16,977 nucleotides of DNA from Pseudoneurospora amorphoporcata. Lineage: Eukaryota > Ascomycota > Sordariomycetes > Sordariales > Sordariaceae. This document shows positions 16,890 through 16,977 of the stretch, in pieces (the stretch's first letter is position 1; every line of letters starts with the position of its first letter). The notes beneath the pieces were generated by a model, which saw nothing but the letters and a program-made list of their open reading frames with translations, was not told where the DNA came from and made no database searches. The translations under genes were made by a program, and so were the position numbers. Location: positions 1 to 16,977 of the forward strand of contig MU859437.1 of assembly GCA_033297205.1 (NCBI GenBank), written 5' to 3'.

Positions 16890-16976
16890 TCAATACTTGT
16901 TATACCACCCTTGTGCATCCACCACAGCCTTCAACCTGTTGACCATCGTCTCCATGAGCTCATTCAACACCTCTTC
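16890..16976 (-). CDS. Possible 3' end of an unidentified gene (partial)
   Basis: From the right edge inwards, the minus strand reads 28 codons, EEVLNELMETMVNRLKAVV then DAQGWYNKY, and a TGA at 16890-16892. The composition is that of an amphipathic helix ending in an aromatic-rich tail and looks like real protein C-terminus. The length is too short to name a family, and the start lies outside the window. Confidence 0.35.
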   Translation of the reverse strand, partial: EEVLNELMETMVNRLKAVVDAQGWYNKY

Positions 16977-16977
16977 T

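Noticed and set aside
1..16977. tRNA, rRNA or CRISPR array
   Set aside because: No cloverleaf with a plausible B box, no ribosomal motifs and no regularly spaced repeats were seen.

Overview
The window looks like nuclear DNA of a filamentous ascomycete (Pezizomycotina). Genes have several short GT-AG introns (about 59-350 nt) with CTAAC/CTGAC-like branch sites, starts sit in a CACC/CGACC-ATG context, and one locus is a HET (heterokaryon incompatibility) family relic, a family largely confined to these fungi. A genus cannot be named from the sequence alone.

The main content is an array of paralogous SAM-dependent methyltransferase genes of the LaeA-like / UMTA ('TAM domain') type. Gene A (2095-3724), gene B (5256-7187) and gene C (7994-9732) are head-to-tail on the plus strand. 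Gene D (10829-12354) is on the minus strand, tail-to-tail with C. An orphan last exon of a fifth copy (1165-1404) lies upstream of A. All four full genes splice into open frames of 375, 396, 392 and 388 residues with almost identical exon lengths. Their layout is the same: a disordered Ser/Thr-Pro-Ala tail with 1-4 SPTP units, a conserved linker (SSTxSISSSI...YR...GRTYHSD...YWGPND), a class I Rossmann methyltransferase core (DIGTGTG, VIGTD, the KPGG region) and a C-terminal segment ending near QKPLDA. Gene D differs by an extra intron that creates a 13-nt microexon and by loss of the intron between exons 3 and 4. The four promoters share a TATA-like box followed by a CTGGCAC/TGGCAC block.

The right part (13475-15652, minus strand) is a dead HET-domain gene. 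One reading frame of 726 codons runs from a good ATG to a natural-looking stop with no frameshift, but it has eight premature stop codons. That pattern fits transition-type mutation (repeat-induced point mutation or C-to-T decay) rather than indels. The last 87 bases are probably the 3' end of another minus-strand gene leaving the window.

The spacers carry repeat debris: a 123-bp T/A homopolymer block near the left edge, two short inverted repeats sharing a CCCGTGCCAC end with TA flanks, and a dispersed repeat at 1843-1957 and 4513-4842. The second copy of that repeat contains a nested 219-bp MITE-like element with about 40-bp terminal inverted repeats and flanking ACCT repeats. No tRNA, rRNA or CRISPR array was seen.

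How the genes work together is inference. Family relatives include global regulators of secondary metabolism (LaeA) and uncharacterised methyltransferases. No biosynthetic enzyme, transporter or transcription factor is present here, so the window is best read as a lineage-specific paralog expansion in a repeat-rich, rearranged region.
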